Shown here: positions 25,412 through 34,118 of the stretch, one piece after another
Layout of the letters: every line of letters starts with the position of its first letter
How positions within the stretch are numbered: the first letter of the stretch is position 1
DNA from: an uncultured bacterium
GTDB taxonomy: Bacteria > Pseudomonadota > Gammaproteobacteria > Burkholderiales > Burkholderiaceae_C
Assembly: GCA_903928495.1 (NCBI GenBank)
Contig: CAIYQZ010000006.1
Coordinates: 1 to 39,802, forward strand
Direction: 5' to 3'
Length of the DNA: 39,802 nt
Program-made: the position numbers and the translations under genes
Notes under the pieces: generated by a model
Told to the model about the DNA's origin: nothing
What the model saw: only the letters and a program-made list of their open reading frames with translations
Database searches by the model: none

Positions 25412-26455
25412 TCAAGCCTCGGCGGGGTAAAACAGCTTGCCCACGGGCCGCGCCGCCTCGGGCTTCACCGCGTTGGCAATGGCCGCGATGTGGTCGGGCG
25501 TGGTGCCACAGCAGCCACCCACAATGTTCACCAACCCTTCGGCGGCAAATTCGTGTACCAGGCGGCTGGTGACGTCGGGGGTTTCGTCAAAGCCGGTGTC
25601 GCTCATGGGGTTGGGCAGGCCGGCATTGGGGTAGCAGCTGATGAAGGTGTCGGGCGCGGCCTTGGCCAGCTCCTGGATGTAAGGGCGCATCAGCGTGGCA
25701 CCCAAAGCGCAGTTCAGGCCGATGGCCAGCGGCTTGATGTGGCGCACGCTGGCCCAGAAGGCCGTCACGGTCTGCCCGCTCAAAATGCGGCCCGACGCGT
25801 CGGTGACCGTGCCGCTGATGATGACCGGCAGCCGGTGGCCGGTGGCATCGAAGAACTCTTCAACGGCAAACAGCGCGGCCTTGGCGTTGAGGGTGTCAAA
25901 AATGGTTTCCACCAGCAGCACGTCGGCCCCGCCTTCCACCAGGCCCTCAATTTGCTCGTAATACGCGGCGCGCAGTTGCTCGAACGTGACGTTGCGCGCG
26001 CCGGGGTCGTTCACATCGGGGCTGATGCTGGCGGTTTTGGGTGTGGGGCCCAAAGCGCCCGCGACGTAACGGGGGTGGTCTGGCGTACTGTATTTGTCGC
26101 AAGCAGCGCGGGCAATGCGGGCAGAGGCCACGTTCATCTCGCGCGCCAGGTGAGCCATGTCGTAGTCCTCCTGCGCCACAGTGGTGGCGCCGAAGGTGTT
26201 GGTTTCGATCAGGTCGGCACCTGCGGCCAGGTAGCGCTCATGGATGTCGGCAATCACATCAGGGCGCGTCAGGCTGAGCAACTCGTTGTTGCCCTTCACG
26301 TCCTTGTGAAAGTCTTTGAACCGCTCGCCCCGGTACTGCTCCTCGTTCAGCTTGAAGCGCTGGATCATGGTGCCCATGGCCCCGTCGAGGATGGCGATGC
26401 GGCGTTTCAGGGTCTCTGGCAGCGCTTGAGCGCGGGTGTAGGCAGGCGTGTTCAT
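25412..26455 (-). CDS. metH: Homocysteine S-methyltransferase half of methionine synthase (MetH1)
   Basis: A 347-residue single barrel that binds and activates homocysteine through zinc. The zinc ligands are C249 (IGLNCALGA), C315 and C316 (VGGCCGTTP). Other MetH motifs are [40 protein letters not shown] and [16 protein letters not shown]. It ends where the pterin domain would begin in one-piece MetH, so it must work with MetH2, whose gene starts at 704, about 25 kb away on the same strand. ATG 26455 has no Shine-Dalgarno and lies at the expected start of a transcript from the TACAAT at 26468-26463, so it may be leaderless. No SAH riboswitch is present here. Confidence 0.96.
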   Translation of the reverse strand: MNTPAYTRAQALPETLKRRIAILDGAMGTMIQRFKLNEEQYRGERFKDFHKDVKGNNELLSLTRPDVIADIHERYLAAGADLIETNTFGATTVAQEDYDMAHLAREMNVASARIARAACDKYSTPDHPRYVAGALGPTPKTASISPDVNDPGARNVTFEQLRAAYYEQIEGLVEGGADVLLVETIFDTLNAKAALFAVEEFFDATGHRLPVIISGTVTDASGRILSGQTVTAFWASVRHIKPLAIGLNCALGATLMRPYIQELAKAAPDTFISCYPNAGLPNPMSDTGFDETPDVTSRLVHEFAAEGLVNIVGGCCGTTPDHIAAIANAVKPEAARPVGKLFYPAEA

Positions 26456-26462
26456 GGAGGAG

Positions 26463-26468
26463 ATTGTA
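26463..26468 (-). promoter_or_regulatory. Candidate -10 element of a leaderless metH1 transcript
   Basis: TACAAT on the minus strand ends eight bases before the metH1 ATG, so the transcript would begin at or next to the start codon. The -35 match is weak (TTGGCT at about 15 bases). Confidence 0.4.
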
Positions 26469-26552
26469 GAAACCGGCCGCCACAGCCAATGCCAACCGCT
26501 GCCCTTAACCCAGCGCCTGCACGGGCCAACGCGACTGCGTAAGCTGCCACCC

Positions 26553-28175
26553 ATGGTTCAGCCACTCGATTGTCCTGCCGCCCTTGGCACCTACCGCGTG
26601 GTGTGGTTCAAGCGCGACCTGCGCCTGCACGACCACACCGCGCTGGCCCAGGCTGCCGCGCACGGCCCAGTGCTGTGCCTGTACGTGCTGGAGCCCAGCC
26701 TGTGGGCGCAGCCCGACGCTGCGGCGCAGCACCTGGCCTTCATCCACGAAAGCCTGCGTGACCTGCACCGCGCGCTGAAAGCCCACGGCGGCCGACTGCT
26801 CCTGCGCGTGGGTGAGGTGACCGATGTGCTGGCCGAGCTGCACACGCAACACCCGTTTGAAGCACTGCACGCGCACGAAGAAACCGGCAACGCCCACACC
26901 TACGCCCGCGACCTGGCCGTGGGCCGCTGGTGCCGCGACAACGGCGTGGGCTGGCACGAGGTGCCACAGTTCGGCGTGGTGCGCCGCCTGAGCAACCGCA
27001 ACACCTGGCAACCCCGGTGGGAGGCGCTGATGACCGCGCCCACTGCCACGCTGCCGCCGTTGAGTTTTGTTGACCCGCCCGCCTGGTGTGACCCGCACAC
27101 CCGCCACCGCTGGCCCACCCCCGAATCGCTGGGCCTCAACCCATGGCAACCACCCCAGCGCCAGTTGGGCGGCGAGCGCGCGGGCCTGGCCGTGCTGGCT
27201 GATTTTCTGGAGCACCGCAGCAGCGGCTACCGGGGTGGCATTTCATCACCCCTGCATGCGCCGGACGCGTGTTCGCGCCTGTCGGCCCACCTGGCATACG
27301 GGACCGTGAGCCTGCGGCATGTGGTGCAAGCCACCCGCGCCCGTGCGGCAGAGCTTCCCGCCCAAAGCCGCCAGCGCCAGGGGCTGAACGCCTTTTTGAG
27401 CCGCCTGTATTGGCACTGTCACTTCATTCAAAAGCTGGAAAGCCAGCCAGACATTGAGTGGCGCAACCTGCACCGCGGCTACGACGGCCTGCGCGAGCCC
27501 GGCTGGAACCCCGCCCACTTTGAAGCCCTGCAACAAGGCCGCACCGGCTGGCCCATGGTGGACGCCTGCGTGGCCATGCTCCACCACACCGGTTGGCTCA
27601 ACTTCCGCATGCGGGCCATGCTGGTATCGGTGGCGGCCTACCCGCTGTGGCTGCACTGGCGCGAGGTGGGGCTGTGGCTGGCGCGCGAGTTTCTGGACTA
27701 CGAGCCCGGCATCCACTGGAGCCAGCTGCAAATGCAGTCGGGCACCACCGGCATCAACACCACCCGGGTTTACAACCCCATCAAGCAGGCGCAAGACCAC
27801 GACCCCCACGGCCACTTTGTTCGCCAGTGGCTGCCCGCCATGCGCCGCGTGCCCGACAGCTGGCTGTTTGAACCCTGGCGCATGCCCGAATCGGTGCAGG
27901 CCGCCTGCGGCGTGCGGGTGGGGCACGACATTCCGCTGCCCGTGGTCGATTTGGCCACTGCCACCCGCGAGGCCAAAACGCGCCTGCACGGGTTGCGGGC
28001 GCAACCCGAGGTGAAGGCAGCCAAAGCCGCCATCGTGGACAAACACGGCTCGCGCAAAGGCATGCCCGGGCGCACCCGGCGCACGGCCGATGGCCACGAA
28101 GCCCCCTTGCGCACAAGGCGGGCTCGCACAACCGACACCCCACAGCTCAGCCTGAACCTTGACCCAGAGCAGTAA
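26553..28175 (+). CDS. Cryptochrome/photolyase family protein, FAD-binding (atypical flavin loop)
   Basis: A 540-residue protein. The N-terminal photolyase domain begins [20 protein letters not shown], and the FAD-binding helical domain runs from ~225 ([34 protein letters not shown]) to ~445 ([31 protein letters not shown], then [23 protein letters not shown]). In the flavin loop classic photolyases have an NxGNW-like motif; here it reads [17 protein letters not shown], so the Asn near flavin N5 seems replaced. This is a recognised divergent clade, and repair versus signalling function is open. A ~90-residue basic tail follows. It is divergent from metH1 and leads a four-gene light-related cluster. 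Confidence 0.9.
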   Translation: MVQPLDCPAALGTYRVVWFKRDLRLHDHTALAQAAAHGPVLCLYVLEPSLWAQPDAAAQHLAFIHESLRDLHRALKAHGGRLLLRVGEVTDVLAELHTQHPFEALHAHEETGNAHTYARDLAVGRWCRDNGVGWHEVPQFGVVRRLSNRNTWQPRWEALMTAPTATLPPLSFVDPPAWCDPHTRHRWPTPESLGLNPWQPPQRQLGGERAGLAVLADFLEHRSSGYRGGISSPLHAPDACSRLSAHLAYGTVSLRHVVQATRARAAELPAQSRQRQGLNAFLSRLYWHCHFIQKLESQPDIEWRNLHRGYDGLREPGWNPAHFEALQQGRTGWPMVDACVAMLHHTGWLNFRMRAMLVSVAAYPLWLHWREVGLWLAREFLDYEPGIHWSQLQMQSGTTGINTTRVYNPIKQAQDHDPHGHFVRQWLPAMRRVPDSWLFEPWRMPESVQAACGVRVGHDIPLPVVDLATATREAKTRLHGLRAQPEVKAAKAAIVDKHGSRKGMPGRTRRTADGHEAPLRTRRARTTDTPQLSLNLDPEQ

Positions 28176-28179
28176 ACCC

Positions 28180-28365
28180 ATGCGAATGCGCAAAAAACAA
28201 GACCTGCCCAGCAAACTGTGTGTGTGCTGCGGCCTGCCCTTCACCTGGCGCAAAAAGTGGGAGCGCGACTGGGAAGCCGTCAAGTTCTGCTCTGACCGCT
28301 GCCGGCAGCAAGGCAGCAAAACAAGCCCCGCTGGCAGCAACCCAGGCGGAACGCACCGTGTCTGA
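28180..28365 (+). CDS. DUF2256 zinc-ribbon protein
   Basis: A 61-residue protein with the DUF2256 layout: [33 protein letters not shown], where two CxxC-type pairs (VCCG with the preceding Cys, and CSDRC) should bind zinc. It starts four bases after the photolyase stop (ATG 28180; a second ATG at 28186), and its end overlaps the GTG start of the next photolyase by eight bases. Small DUF2256 proteins are often encoded beside photolyase/cryptochrome genes; their function is not established. Confidence 0.85.
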   Translation: MRMRKKQDLPSKLCVCCGLPFTWRKKWERDWEAVKFCSDRCRQQGSKTSPAGSNPGGTHRV

Positions 28366-29689
28366 ACCCGTACCTGGGCCAACACCCTGGCCCAACCATT
28401 GGCCACCTGGCGGCGTGGTGTTCTGGTTCCGGAACGACCTGCGCCTGCACGACAACCCCGCTCTGGCCCTGGCATTGCGCCTGGCCCAAGAACGCCACAC
28501 CTGGCTGCTGCCCGTGGTGGTGTTGGACCCAGCCCAAACCACCGCCATCACACCCTGGGGCTTTGCCCGCCAAGGCCCGAACCGCAGCCAGTTTGTGGCC
28601 GAAGGCGTGGCCGCGCTGGCTGACAGCCTGCACGCGCTGGGCACGCCCCTGTGGGTGTGGCGTGCTGACCCCGTGGCGACGCTGGCTGAATGCCTGCAGC
28701 AACTGCGAGTCAGCGAACTGGTGTTCGAAGACATTCCCGCGCCTGAGGAGCAGGCAGCCGTGGCCGCCCTGACCACCGCTTGCGCACGCCTGGGTGCGAG
28801 GGTGACCAAGGTGTGGCAGTCCACCCTGTACGCGCCGGACACCTTGCCCACGCGCCCCGAGCAGGTGCCCGACACCTTCACCGCCTTTCGCCACAAACTG
28901 GAAGCCAGTGGTGCCACCGAGGCGCCGCCGTTGCCAGCTGTGACGGAGTGGCCACGTGTGCCACAAGGCCCGGCACCCGCGCACCCCTTGAACACAGCGC
29001 ACTCCGCGCCATCCACTGTCGCCGGTCACGGCGGCGAACCTGCTGCTCTGTCCCACTTGGCCAGCTATTGCGCCCAAGGCCTGCCCCACACCTACAAGGC
29101 CACCCGCAATGCGCTGACCGGGTTTGATCATTCCAGCCGCTGGTCGCTGTGGCTGGCCAGCGGCGCGCTGTCAGCCCGCCAGGCCATGGCTGCCATCCGC
29201 CGGTTTGAGGCCGAGCGCGGCGCCAATGACAGCACTTACTGGCTGTGGTTTGAGCTGCTGTGGCGCGACCACTTTCGCTGGATGCACGTCAAACACGGCG
29301 CGGCGCTGTACCGGGCCAGGGGGCTGGGTTACTTGCCTGCACCCACGCACAACGTGCAGGGGTTCGAGCGCTGGTGCAGCGGCCGCACCGGCCAGGCGCT
29401 GGTGGACGCAGGCATGCGCGAACTGGCCGCCACCGGCAGGCTGAGCAACCGCATGCGACAGATCGTGGCCAGCTACCTCGTCCACGACCTGGGCGGCGAC
29501 TTGCGAGCCGGTGCGGCTTGGTTCGAGCACATGCTGGTCGACTTCGACCCGTGCAGCAACCAGGGCAACTGGGCCTACATCGCGGGGCGGGGCACCGACC
29601 CGCGCGGGGGCCGCCGCTTCAACACCGACAAACAAACCCAAGACCACGACCCGCACGGTGAATACCGTCGTCTGTGGAGCACCGCATGA
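28358..29689 (+). CDS. Cryptochrome DASH-type photolyase
   Basis: A 443-residue flavoprotein of the DASH branch. The N-terminal Rossmann domain begins [23 protein letters not shown]. The FAD domain has [31 protein letters not shown], the DASH-typical [18 protein letters not shown] and the canonical flavin loop [41 protein letters not shown], with N-x-G-N-W intact. DASH proteins repair UV dimers, chiefly in single-stranded DNA. The GTG start at 28358 has an AGGCGGA RBS and overlaps the DUF2256 gene. The stop overlaps the next gene's ATG as ATGA, so the cluster is translationally coupled. Confidence 0.93.
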   Translation: MSEPVPGPTPWPNHWPPGGVVFWFRNDLRLHDNPALALALRLAQERHTWLLPVVVLDPAQTTAITPWGFARQGPNRSQFVAEGVAALADSLHALGTPLWVWRADPVATLAECLQQLRVSELVFEDIPAPEEQAAVAALTTACARLGARVTKVWQSTLYAPDTLPTRPEQVPDTFTAFRHKLEASGATEAPPLPAVTEWPRVPQGPAPAHPLNTAHSAPSTVAGHGGEPAALSHLASYCAQGLPHTYKATRNALTGFDHSSRWSLWLASGALSARQAMAAIRRFEAERGANDSTYWLWFELLWRDHFRWMHVKHGAALYRARGLGYLPAPTHNVQGFERWCSGRTGQALVDAGMRELAATGRLSNRMRQIVASYLVHDLGGDLRAGAAWFEHMLVDFDPCSNQGNWAYIAGRGTDPRGGRRFNTDKQTQDHDPHGEYRRLWSTA

Positions 29690-31260
29690 CCCCACCTCAC
29701 ATTCCGCATACCACCCTGCGCCTGGTGCTGGGCGACCAGCTCAACCCCTTACACAGCTGGTTTGCACAGCCACAACCGCATGTGGTGTTGGTGCTGATGG
29801 AACTGCGGCAAGAGACCGACTACGTGCTGCACCACGCCCAAAAGGTGCTGGGCATTTTTGCCGCCATGCGCGACTTTGCCCGCCACCTGAAAGCGCAAGG
29901 CCACCGCGTGCGCTATGTGGCGATTGACGACCCCAGCAACCGCCAGAGCCTGACGGCCAACCTCGACGCACTGATTGCCCACTACAACGCCCAGTGCGTG
30001 CAGTGGCAAGCGCCTGACGAATGGCGGCTGGACCAGCAACTGACCCACTGGGCCAGCGTGCAGCCATTTGAATGCCAGGCGGTGGACACCGAACACTTTT
30101 ACACCCCGCGCGACGAGTGCGCCCGCCTGTTCGGCACCCGCAAGCAGTGGCTGATGGAGCACTTTTACCGGGGCCTGCGCCGCCGCCATCAGGTGCTGAT
30201 GAACCCGGATGGCCAACCCGAAGGCGAGCAGTGGAACTTTGACCACGACAACCGCAAGCCCTGGCGCGGCAGCCCGCCCGAGCCCGCTGACCCCCGCCCC
30301 ACCCACGACCACAGCGCGCTGTGGGCCACCATTAAGGCCGCAGGCGTCAAGACCTTTGGCAACCCGCAGGCGGAAGCCTACCGCTGGCCGCTGAACCGCG
30401 CCGAGTCGCTTGCGCTACTGCAGGCCTTTGTGACACACGCCCTGCCACACTTTGGCGATTTTGAGGACGCCATGGCCACCGGGCGCATTCGCCTGTTCCA
30501 TTCGTTGCTATCGTTTTCCCTCAACACCAAAATGTTGCAGCCCCAGGAAGCTGTGCAAGCCGCCGAGGCCGCCTACCGCAGCGGGCACGCGCCGCTGCCG
30601 GCTGTGGAAGGGTTCATCCGGCAAATTCTGGGCTGGCGCGAGTACGTGCGCGGCGTTTACTGGGCGCACATGCCCGGTTACACCGAGGTCAACGCGCTCA
30701 ACCACCAGCGCCAGCTGCCCAGCTGGTTCTGGACCGGCGACACCCGCATGGCCTGCATGAAGCAGGCGGTGGGTCAGTCGCTGGAGCATGCCTACGCCCA
30801 CCACATTCAACGGCTGATGGTCATTGGCAACTTTGCCCTGCTGGCGGGGTTGAACCCCACCGAGCTGCACCACTGGTACCTGGGCGTGTACATCGACGCG
30901 TTCGAGTGGGTGGAAGCGCCCAACACCCTGGGCATGAGCCAGTTTGCCGACGGCGGCCGCCTGGCCACCAAACCCTACGCCGCCAGCGCCAGCTACATCG
31001 GCCGCATGAGCGACCACTGCCAAGGCTGCGCCTACAGCGCCAAGATCAAAACCGGCACGGGCACAGGCAAAGACGCGGGTAAAGAAGCGTGCCCGTTCAA
31101 CGCGCTGTATTGGGACTTTTTTCTGCGGCATGCGGAACGCCTGCGCCCCAACGTGCGACTTGCGCTGGTGTACCGGCAACTGGAGAAGATGAGCCCTGCT
31201 GAAACGGAAGCACTGCAGGCCCAGGCCCAAGCGAACTTGGCGCGCATCGACACGCTTTGA
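29686..31260 (+). CDS. Iron-sulfur bacterial (6-4) photolyase/cryptochrome (FeS-BCP/PhrB type)
   Basis: A 524-residue protein of the FeS-BCP group (CryB/PhrB relatives). It begins LRLVLGDQLNPLHSWF, has the EQWNFDHDNRKPW signature in the linker, FIRQILGWREYVRGVYW and YAHHIQRLMVIGNFALLAGLNPTELHHWYLGVYIDAFEWVEAPNTLGMSQFADGG in the FAD domain, and the four cluster cysteines in MACMKQ, HCQGCAYS and ACPFN. Members repair (6-4) photoproducts using FAD and a ribolumazine, with a 4Fe-4S cluster. It is coupled by ATGA overlap to the DASH gene. This makes three distinct photolyase lineages in one transcription unit. Confidence 0.95.
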   Translation: MTPPHIPHTTLRLVLGDQLNPLHSWFAQPQPHVVLVLMELRQETDYVLHHAQKVLGIFAAMRDFARHLKAQGHRVRYVAIDDPSNRQSLTANLDALIAHYNAQCVQWQAPDEWRLDQQLTHWASVQPFECQAVDTEHFYTPRDECARLFGTRKQWLMEHFYRGLRRRHQVLMNPDGQPEGEQWNFDHDNRKPWRGSPPEPADPRPTHDHSALWATIKAAGVKTFGNPQAEAYRWPLNRAESLALLQAFVTHALPHFGDFEDAMATGRIRLFHSLLSFSLNTKMLQPQEAVQAAEAAYRSGHAPLPAVEGFIRQILGWREYVRGVYWAHMPGYTEVNALNHQRQLPSWFWTGDTRMACMKQAVGQSLEHAYAHHIQRLMVIGNFALLAGLNPTELHHWYLGVYIDAFEWVEAPNTLGMSQFADGGRLATKPYAASASYIGRMSDHCQGCAYSAKIKTGTGTGKDAGKEACPFNALYWDFFLRHAERLRPNVRLALVYRQLEKMSPAETEALQAQAQANLARIDTL

Positions 31261-31350
31261 GCCCTCAGCCTGTGCACCGCACTTGAACGCCTGTCACACA
31301 CCCTCAACTACCATCGCAACAGATACGCCTCACCAAAAAGGAACTGGCCC

Positions 31351-31959
31351 ATGTTGCGACACCTCATTGTTTCGGTCACCACCGTGTTGACCCTGAGCCT
31401 CACTGGCTGCGGCTACAACGACTTTCAGCGGCTGGACGAAGAGGTCAAGGCTGGTTGGTCAGAGGTGCTCAACCAGTACCAGCGCCGGGCCGATTTGAGT
31501 CCCAACATCGTGGCCACCGTCAAGGGCGAGGCCAACTTTGAGCAGGAAACACTGACCAAAGTGGTGGAGGCCCGTGCCAAGGCCACCAGCATCCAGGCCA
31601 CGCCCGAACTGGTGAACAACCCCGAGGCGTTCCAGAAGTTCCAGGCCGCTCAAGGAGAGCTGACCGGCGCACTGAGCCGCCTGCTGGTGGTCAGCGAGCA
31701 ATACCCCAACCTCAAGGCCAACCAGGGTTTCCAGGACCTGCGCGTGCAACTGGAGGGAACCGAAAACCGCATCACCGTTGCGCGCAATCGTTACATCAAA
31801 ACCGTGGCGGACTACAACGTGCTGGTGCGCAGCGTGCCCAGCAATTTCACCGCCATGGCCATGGGCTACCAGGTCAAACCCAGCTTCACGGTGCCAAACG
31901 AGGCGCAAATCAGCGCGCCCCCGGCTGTCAGTTTTGACAAGCCAGCCGCCAAACCTTGA
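31351..31959 (+). CDS. lemA: LemA family lipoprotein
   Basis: A 202-residue protein with a lipoprotein signal, MLRHLIVSVTTVLTLSLTGC (lipobox LTGC). The LemA helical bundle follows: YNDFQRLDEEVKAGWSEVLNQYQRRADLSPNIVATVKG, FQAAQGELTGALSRLLVVSEQYPNLKAN, ITVARNRYIKTVADYNVLVRSVPSNF. The family has a conserved role at the membrane but no firm biochemical function. RBS AAAAAGGA precedes ATG 31351. As usual, it is followed by TPM-domain genes, the first of which begins 11 bases downstream, or overlaps if a TTG start is used. Confidence 0.95.
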   Translation: MLRHLIVSVTTVLTLSLTGCGYNDFQRLDEEVKAGWSEVLNQYQRRADLSPNIVATVKGEANFEQETLTKVVEARAKATSIQATPELVNNPEAFQKFQAAQGELTGALSRLLVVSEQYPNLKANQGFQDLRVQLEGTENRITVARNRYIKTVADYNVLVRSVPSNFTAMAMGYQVKPSFTVPNEAQISAPPAVSFDKPAAKP

Positions 31960-31970
31960 TTGAGCGCTTG

Positions 31971-32921
31971 ATGCACACCCTGTGGGCATGGCGGCGGGCC
32001 GCAGCGGCGACAGCGCTTGCGGCTGCGGGCTGGCGGATGGTGTTGGCCGCGCTGTGCCTGCTGATGACGAGCGCCGCCGTTTTGGCCCAGGGCGTACTGC
32101 CGGTGCCAGCGCTGGCGGGCCGAGTCATTGACCAAACCGTCACGCTGGACGCTGCGCAGCAGGCTGCGCTGACCCAGAAACTGGCCAACATCGAACAAAC
32201 CCTGGGCAGCCAGGTGGTGGTGTTGCTGGTGCCCACCACGCAGCCGGAAGACATTGCTGCCTACGCCCAACGCGTGGGCGACAGCTGGAAAATGGGCCGC
32301 CGCGAGGTTGGCGACGGCCTGTTGATTGTGGTGGCCACCCAAGACCGCCGTGTGCGCATGGAAGTGGCCAAAGCGCTGGAAGGGGCCATACCCGACTTGA
32401 TGGCCCAGCGCATCATCAATGAGCACATCACCCCCGCCTTCAAGGCGGGCGACTACGCTGGCGGGCTGAACGCAGGCGTTGATGCCGTGGCCGCCCGCAT
32501 CAAAGGCGAAGACCTGCCCGCGCCACAGGCCGCAGCGTCTGCCGATGCCTTTGGCATGGACATGGATGTGGAAGGCTGGCTCACGTTCTTGTTTGTGGCC
32601 GTGCCCATTGGGGGCGCGGTGTTCACTAGCATGTTGGGGCGCAAACTGGGTGCCCTGGCCACAGGGGCCGTGTTTGGTGGCGTGGGCTGGTTGGCCACGG
32701 CCAGTGTGTGGCTGGCAGGGTTGATCGGTGTGGGCGCGGTGCTCATGGTGGGCCTGTTGGGCAGCGATGCCGCCCGCCGCGCCTCACGCGGCAGCGGCGG
32801 TGGCAGCGGGTGGGGCTCAGGCGGCAGGCACGGTGGTGGCTGGAGTTCGGGCGGGGGTGGTGGCTTCAGCTCGGGCGGCGGTGGCGATTTTGGGGGCGGT
32901 GGCGCCTCGGGGCGGTGGTGA
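31971..32921 (+). CDS. TPM-domain (YgcG-like) secreted/membrane protein with Gly-rich tail
   Basis: A 316-residue protein. An N-terminal signal/anchor helix (MVLAALCLLMTSAAVLA) leads to a TPM domain at ~45-180: VIDQTVTLDAAQQAALTQKLANIEQTLGSQVVVLLVPTTQPEDIAAYAQRVGDSWKMGRREVGDGLLIVVATQDRRVRMEVAKALEGAIPD. One or two transmembrane helices follow, and the C-terminus is almost all Gly/Ser (SSGGGGGFSSGGGGDFGGGG). This is the typical partner of LemA. ATG 31971 was chosen; a TTG at 31956 overlapping the lemA stop is possible. Its stop overlaps the next ATG (TGATG). Confidence 0.9.
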   Translation: MHTLWAWRRAAAATALAAAGWRMVLAALCLLMTSAAVLAQGVLPVPALAGRVIDQTVTLDAAQQAALTQKLANIEQTLGSQVVVLLVPTTQPEDIAAYAQRVGDSWKMGRREVGDGLLIVVATQDRRVRMEVAKALEGAIPDLMAQRIINEHITPAFKAGDYAGGLNAGVDAVAARIKGEDLPAPQAAASADAFGMDMDVEGWLTFLFVAVPIGGAVFTSMLGRKLGALATGAVFGGVGWLATASVWLAGLIGVGAVLMVGLLGSDAARRASRGSGGGSGWGSGGRHGGGWSSGGGGGFSSGGGGDFGGGGASGRW

Positions 32922-33427
32922 TGAACACCCTGCTGCGCATCCTCAAACACCGCTTGCAAGACAGCACCGATGCAGCGCGCGCGCTCGGCCCAACCGCCCT
33001 GGCCCGCATCGAGGCCCGTGTGCGCGACAGCGAGCAACACCACACCGGCGAAATCTGCGTGTGTGTGGAAGCCAGCCTGCCGCTGAGTTACCTGTGGCGC
33101 GGCGCCTCGGCCCGCGACCGGGCGCTGACCCAGTTCGGCAAACTGCGGGTGTGGGACACCGAGGCCAACAACGGCGTGCTCATTTACCTGCTGCTGGTGG
33201 AGCACCAGGTGGAAATCGTAGCCGACAGGGGCCTGAACCACCACGTGTCTGCAGCGCAGTGGCAAGCCGTGCTCGACACCATGCGCGCCGACTTTCAGGC
33301 CGGGCGGTTTGAGTCCGGCTTGCTCACCGCTGTGGACCAGGTGGACCGTTTACTTCGCACCGTGTGCCCCTTGCCCGCCAGCCAACAGCCCGTGAACGAG
33401 ATAGCCGATGCGGTGCGCCTGAACTGA
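32921..33427 (+). CDS. Second TPM-domain protein, cytoplasmic-like
   Basis: A 168-residue TPM-domain protein without a clear signal peptide: ALARIEARVRDSEQHHTGEICVCVEASLPLSYLWRGASARDRALTQFGKLRVWDTEANNGVLIYLLLVEHQVEIVADRGLNHHVSAAQWQAVLDTMRADFQAGRFESGLLTAVDQVDRLL. The pairing of a long Gly-tailed TPM protein and a short one after lemA is a recurrent arrangement in beta- and gammaproteobacteria. The start ATG 32921 overlaps the previous stop by one base. Function is unknown. Confidence 0.88.
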   Translation: MNTLLRILKHRLQDSTDAARALGPTALARIEARVRDSEQHHTGEICVCVEASLPLSYLWRGASARDRALTQFGKLRVWDTEANNGVLIYLLLVEHQVEIVADRGLNHHVSAAQWQAVLDTMRADFQAGRFESGLLTAVDQVDRLLRTVCPLPASQQPVNEIADAVRLN

Positions 33428-33473
33428 GCCAGACCCAGCTTGAAGACAAAGTGATGCGAATGGAAACCCCGCT

Positions 33474-34118
33474 GTGATCAAACCCGGCTTGCGGCATGTG
33501 GCCAATCTGTTCCTGACTGGGCTGCTGGCAGCCACCGTTGCGGTGCTGGTGTGGGCGGTGCAGCTCATTTATGCCTGGCTGGGGCCCTCCAGCCTGTTTG
33601 GCAAGGCCCTGATTGGCATGGGGCTGGACGTGAGCGGCTCCGAGGTGGTGGGCTATTTGCTGGGCCTGGGCGTGGTGGTGCTGTGCATTCTGGCGCTCGG
33701 GCTGCTGGTGCAAACCCGTTTGCAACCCGTGCTGCTGGCGGGCCTGAACGGTGTGATGCAGCGCATTCCAGTGGTGCGCCACGTGTACGACATGGCTCAA
33801 AAACTGGTGGGGCTGCTGTCGCAGCGGGACGAGCAAGGCACCCGATCCATGACCCCAGTGTGGCTGCACTTTGGTGGCCAGGGCCAGGCTGCGGTGCTGG
33901 GCTTGTTGTCATCGCCCGAGGCGGTGATGGTGGGCGGCGCTCCCTACCTGGCGGTGCTGGTGCCCACTGCCCCCGTGCCCGTGGGCGGTGCGCTGATTTA
34001 CGTGCCCGAAAGCTGGGTACAAAAAGCCGATGTGGGCGTGGATGGGCTGACCAGCATCTACGTGTCCATGGGCGTCACCTCGCCCCAACACCTGCCACCG
34101 GGCAACCCCCCTGCATGA
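33474..34118 (+). CDS. DUF502 family membrane protein
   Basis: A 214-residue protein with two N-terminal transmembrane helices (LFLTGLLAATVAVLVWAVQLIY and VVGYLLGLGVVVLCILALGLLVQ). The soluble DUF502 domain follows: VMQRIPVVRHVYDMAQKLVGLL, PVWLHFGGQGQAAVLGLL and PTAPVPVGGALIYVPESWVQKADVGVDGLTSIYVSMGV. The GTG start at 33474 overlaps the stop of an eight-codon reading frame (33454-33477), which may provide translational coupling across the 46-base gap. The stop overlaps the arsA ATG. Relatives are found in bacteria and plants (COV-like); the role here is unknown. Confidence 0.88.
   Translation: MIKPGLRHVANLFLTGLLAATVAVLVWAVQLIYAWLGPSSLFGKALIGMGLDVSGSEVVGYLLGLGVVVLCILALGLLVQTRLQPVLLAGLNGVMQRIPVVRHVYDMAQKLVGLLSQRDEQGTRSMTPVWLHFGGQGQAAVLGLLSSPEAVMVGGAPYLAVLVPTAPVPVGGALIYVPESWVQKADVGVDGLTSIYVSMGVTSPQHLPPGNPPA

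Noticed and set aside
31283-31314. TTGAAC ... TACCAT as a promoter of lemA
   Set aside because: The spacer is 20 bases and the -10 is weak.
32800-32910. Gly/Ser-rich repeats in the TPM gene as a DNA repeat or frameshift site
   Set aside because: It is the normal Gly-rich tail of this family, in frame and followed by a coupled gene.
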